NCBI GenBank assembly: GCA_017303735.1
Contig: JAFLCF010000106.1
Location: 1-15,392 of the forward strand
From: Anaerolineae bacterium
GTDB lineage: Bacteria > Chloroflexota > Anaerolineae > Anaerolineales > Villigracilaceae
Direction of reading: 5' to 3'
Length of the DNA: 15,392 nt
Under the pieces are notes generated by a model, which searched no databases, had not been told where the DNA came from, and saw only the letters and a program-made list of their open reading frames with translations. Of the stretch, positions 13,522 through 15,392 are shown one piece after another. The number at the start of each line of letters is the position of its first letter. The stretch's first letter is position 1. Made by a program: the position numbers and the translations under genes.

Positions 13522-14197
13522 CCCGGCAAAAAAAGGTTCAAAGGCTGGCAGGTCTAAAGGTTCACAGACTGTAAAGAAGGCAAGCGGACGAAAGAAGAAG
13601 GAAGAAGTAACGCTTGAAGTTCAGCCTATAGACCCGCCAGCTTCAAAACCGGAAAATAAAACTTTAACTTTCATTTCGCGCGTCCTTGCGGTGCTGGCTG
13701 TCATCGGTATCACGGTGTATGTTTACAGCATCCGTGACCGGGTGGAGGATTTTGCGGAACTGGGTTATTTTGGCGCGTTCCTGATCATGCTGATCGCCAA
13801 TGCAACAGTCATTTTGCCTGCCCCAGGTGTGGCGGTTATCTTTGCCATGGGTGGCGTCTTGAATCCGCTGGGTGTAGCATTGGCTGCCGGGGTTGGCGGA
13901 ACACTTGGCGAACTGACGGGCTATCTCGCTGGCTACGGCGGGCAATCGGCAGTGGAAAACACCAAGATTTACAATCGCATCCTGCCTTGGGTGCAAAAGT
14001 ATGGTGCCTGGGTCATTCTTGTGCTTTCGGCAATTCCCAATCCCTTTTTTGACATGGCAGGGATAGCCGCCGGGATCGCGAAAATACCGGTCTGGCAATT
14101 CATGCTGGCATGCTGGGTCGGGCAGACGATCAAGATGGCATTGTTTGCTTTTGCAGGTGCCTATTCCATTGACTGGATCGCAAGGTTTTACGAATGA
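13499..14197 (+). CDS. VTT/DedA-type membrane protein with lysine-rich N-terminal tail
   Basis: This 232-residue protein has a core of about 55-232 in the VTT (DedA/TVP38/VMP1) family, several of whose members are phospholipid scramblases or flippase-like transporters. Membrane segments lie at about 56-78, 90-118, 122-146, 165-190 and 200-222. Family features are [16 protein letters not shown] (133-148) and [14 protein letters not shown] (179-192). The first 36 residues hold 11 Lys and 2 Arg among Ser/Ala/Gly/Pro and would face the cytoplasm, an unusual addition for this family. The only possible start is GTG at 13499, since an in-frame TAA lies 12 bases before it and no Met occurs until the membrane core. 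It overlaps the cyclophilin gene by 23 bases and lacks a good ribosome site, suggesting coupling. Confidence 0.85.
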   Translation: MSPSKKASPAKKGSKAGRSKGSQTVKKASGRKKKEEVTLEVQPIDPPASKPENKTLTFISRVLAVLAVIGITVYVYSIRDRVEDFAELGYFGAFLIMLIANATVILPAPGVAVIFAMGGVLNPLGVALAAGVGGTLGELTGYLAGYGGQSAVENTKIYNRILPWVQKYGAWVILVLSAIPNPFFDMAGIAAGIAKIPVWQFMLACWVGQTIKMALFAFAGAYSIDWIARFYE

Positions 14198-14202
14198 AAA
14201 AG

Positions 14203-14242
14203 ACCTGACAGGTTTTATTAACTTGTCAGGTTATATTATTTT
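14203..14242 (+). terminator. Intrinsic terminator after the VTT gene
   Basis: ACCTGACAGGT (14203-14213) pairs with ACTTGTCAGGT (14221-14231) through 11 pairs including one G-U, with a 7-base loop. The tail is TATATTATTTTT. It begins 6 bases after the stop codon. The ACCTGACAGGT arm has the look of a dispersed palindromic terminator family, but only one copy is in this window. Confidence 0.85.
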
Positions 14243-14257
14243 TACAAGGAGCAACTC

Positions 14258-15392
14258 ATGAGTACCTACGACAAGCTCGATGCGTACATTGACAAGAACT
14301 TGAACAAAAGTTTGGATGAACTCAAAATATATGTTGCCCAACCCAGTATCAGTGCACAGAATCTCGGTTTGAAAGAATGTGCCCAGATCGTAAAAGACAT
14401 GCTGGAAAAACGTGGTTTCACGGCAGAGATCATGGCAACAGATGGCGCGCCTGTGGTGTTCGCCGAACGAAAAGGCAAATCTGACAAGACCATCCTCATT
14501 TATAACCATTACGACGTCCAACCGCCGGAGCCATTGGAATTATGGGACAGCCCGCCATTTGAACCTGAAATTCGAGATGGCATTATGTATGGACGCGGCG
14601 TAAGCGACGATAAAGGTCACCTTACTTCACGCTTGCATGCCATTGATGCCATTCTTGATGAAGACGGTGAACTGCCTTGCACGATCAAATTCATTATCGA
14701 AGGTGAAGAAGAGACCGCCAGTGTACACCTACACGACTTTATCTCCAAGAATACCGAACGCCTCAAAGCCGATGCATGCATTTGGGAATTCGGTGGCGTA
14801 GACCATCGCGGACGCCCACAGCAGTACCTTGGGCTGCGCGGAATTTTTTATGTGGAGCTATCTGTCACCTCGTTGGGAACCGATGTTCACTCTGGGCTTG
14901 GAGGTAGTATTTTCCCCAATGCCGCGTGGAGGCTTGTCTGGGCTTTGAATTCGCTCAAAGGTGAGGATGAGCGCATTCGCATCCCCGGCTTTTACGACAA
15001 CATTGTCGCCCCGTCTGACCGCGACCGTGAGTACATGGAAAAGCTGCCCGACCTCGAAGAAGAGTACAAAGAGCGATTTGGTGTAAAAGAATTTATCAAA
15101 GGCTTGAAAGGCGGCATGGAACTAAAGGTCGAAGAAGTATTCACGCCGACCTGCACGATCTGTGGGCTCACAAGTGGATATCAGGGACCCGGCTCAAAAA
15201 CCGTTCAACCTGCGTTTGCCTCTGCCAAAGTGGACTTTCGCCTGGTGCCCAACCAAATGCCAGATGACATTATGAAAAAGCTGCGCGCCCATCTGGATGC
15301 CGAAGGCTTCAGCGACATCGAGATCAAATTCCTCGGTGGCGAGCCTGCGGCGCGGACCGATCCGGATCATCCTTTTGTCAAACTGGTAGTGG
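14258..15392 (+). CDS. M20 family metallopeptidase (3' end missing)
   Basis: The first 378 residues of a zinc-dependent M20 peptidase, cut by the right edge; carnosinase/dipeptidase-like members are about 450-470 long. Metal and catalytic motifs are NHYDVQP (83-89) with His84 and Asp86, GRGVSDDKG (112-120) with Asp117, and EGEEETAS (148-155) with the general base Glu150 and ligand Glu151. Glu177 in IWEFGG is the probable fourth-site ligand. A lid/dimerisation domain follows, including GTDVHSGLGGSIFPNAA. The sequence fits the M20 dipeptidase group that cleaves dipeptides in the cytosol; the exact substrate is unknown. There is no signal peptide. The ATG at 14258 has AAGGAG with a 6-base spacer and lies behind a terminator, so it is a separate unit. 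The last His ligand would be beyond the window. Confidence 0.93.
   Translation, partial: MSTYDKLDAYIDKNLNKSLDELKIYVAQPSISAQNLGLKECAQIVKDMLEKRGFTAEIMATDGAPVVFAERKGKSDKTILIYNHYDVQPPEPLELWDSPPFEPEIRDGIMYGRGVSDDKGHLTSRLHAIDAILDEDGELPCTIKFIIEGEEETASVHLHDFISKNTERLKADACIWEFGGVDHRGRPQQYLGLRGIFYVELSVTSLGTDVHSGLGGSIFPNAAWRLVWALNSLKGEDERIRIPGFYDNIVAPSDRDREYMEKLPDLEEEYKERFGVKEFIKGLKGGMELKVEEVFTPTCTICGLTSGYQGPGSKTVQPAFASAKVDFRLVPNQMPDDIMKKLRAHLDAEGFSDIEIKFLGGEPAARTDPDHPFVKLVV

Noticed and set aside
1..15392. Search for CRISPR arrays, transposon ends, tRNA/rRNA genes, prophage or toxin-antitoxin pairs
   Set aside because: No direct-repeat arrays, paired terminal repeats, cloverleaf-like sequences or transposase/phage proteins were seen; gene content is core-genome in character.

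Overview
The window looks like chromosomal core sequence from a bacterium of the Chloroflexota, most likely class Anaerolineae. This is inference: it rests on the joined mre-mrdA-min-rodA gene order, the style of the proteins and a roughly 50% GC composition, and no database search was possible. No phage, transposon, CRISPR, rRNA or tRNA signal was seen. Genes are tightly packed, and the largest gap is the 139-base divergent intergenic region at 9781-9919.

Left edge (1-577, + strand): the 3' part of a class III adenylate/guanylate cyclase-domain gene. It ends at a hairpin (578-606) that serves both strands.

Central block (609-9780, all - strand, transcribed right to left): mreB, mreC, mreD, mrdA (PBP2), minC, minD, minE, a possible 15-codon leader ORF, rodA, gltX. 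This joins the complete cell-elongation machinery (MreB filament, MreC/MreD, the SEDS glycosyltransferase RodA and its transpeptidase PBP2) to the complete Min division-site system, with glutamyl-tRNA synthetase as the last gene. The genes are separated by 1-66 bases. Several junctions are stop-N-ATG, which suggests translational coupling. A strong extended -10 box lies upstream of mreB, and a second -10 box lies at the mrdA-minC junction.

Right block (9920-15392, all + strand): degV and a Crp/Fnr-type regulator, then a small DUF2892 (YgaP-like) membrane protein and a thioredoxin whose C-terminus carries a second DUF2892-like membrane hairpin. After a terminator come uridine kinase (udk, apparently leaderless), a cytosolic cyclophilin, a VTT/DedA-type membrane protein with a very lysine-rich N-terminal tail, a second terminator, and an M20-family metallopeptidase cut by the right edge.

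Most interesting region (10775-12269): the Crp/Fnr gene carries a perfect 11-bp inverted repeat near its start. Its stop codon lies inside a perfect TGTGAC-ATT-GTCACA palindrome centred about 41 bases before the predicted start of the DUF2892/thioredoxin transcript, a class II activator position. The regulator's recognition helix has the Arg-Glu-x3-Arg pattern that in E. coli CRP reads TGTGA. Together these suggest a self-contained regulator, membrane-protein and membrane-tethered-thioredoxin redox module.
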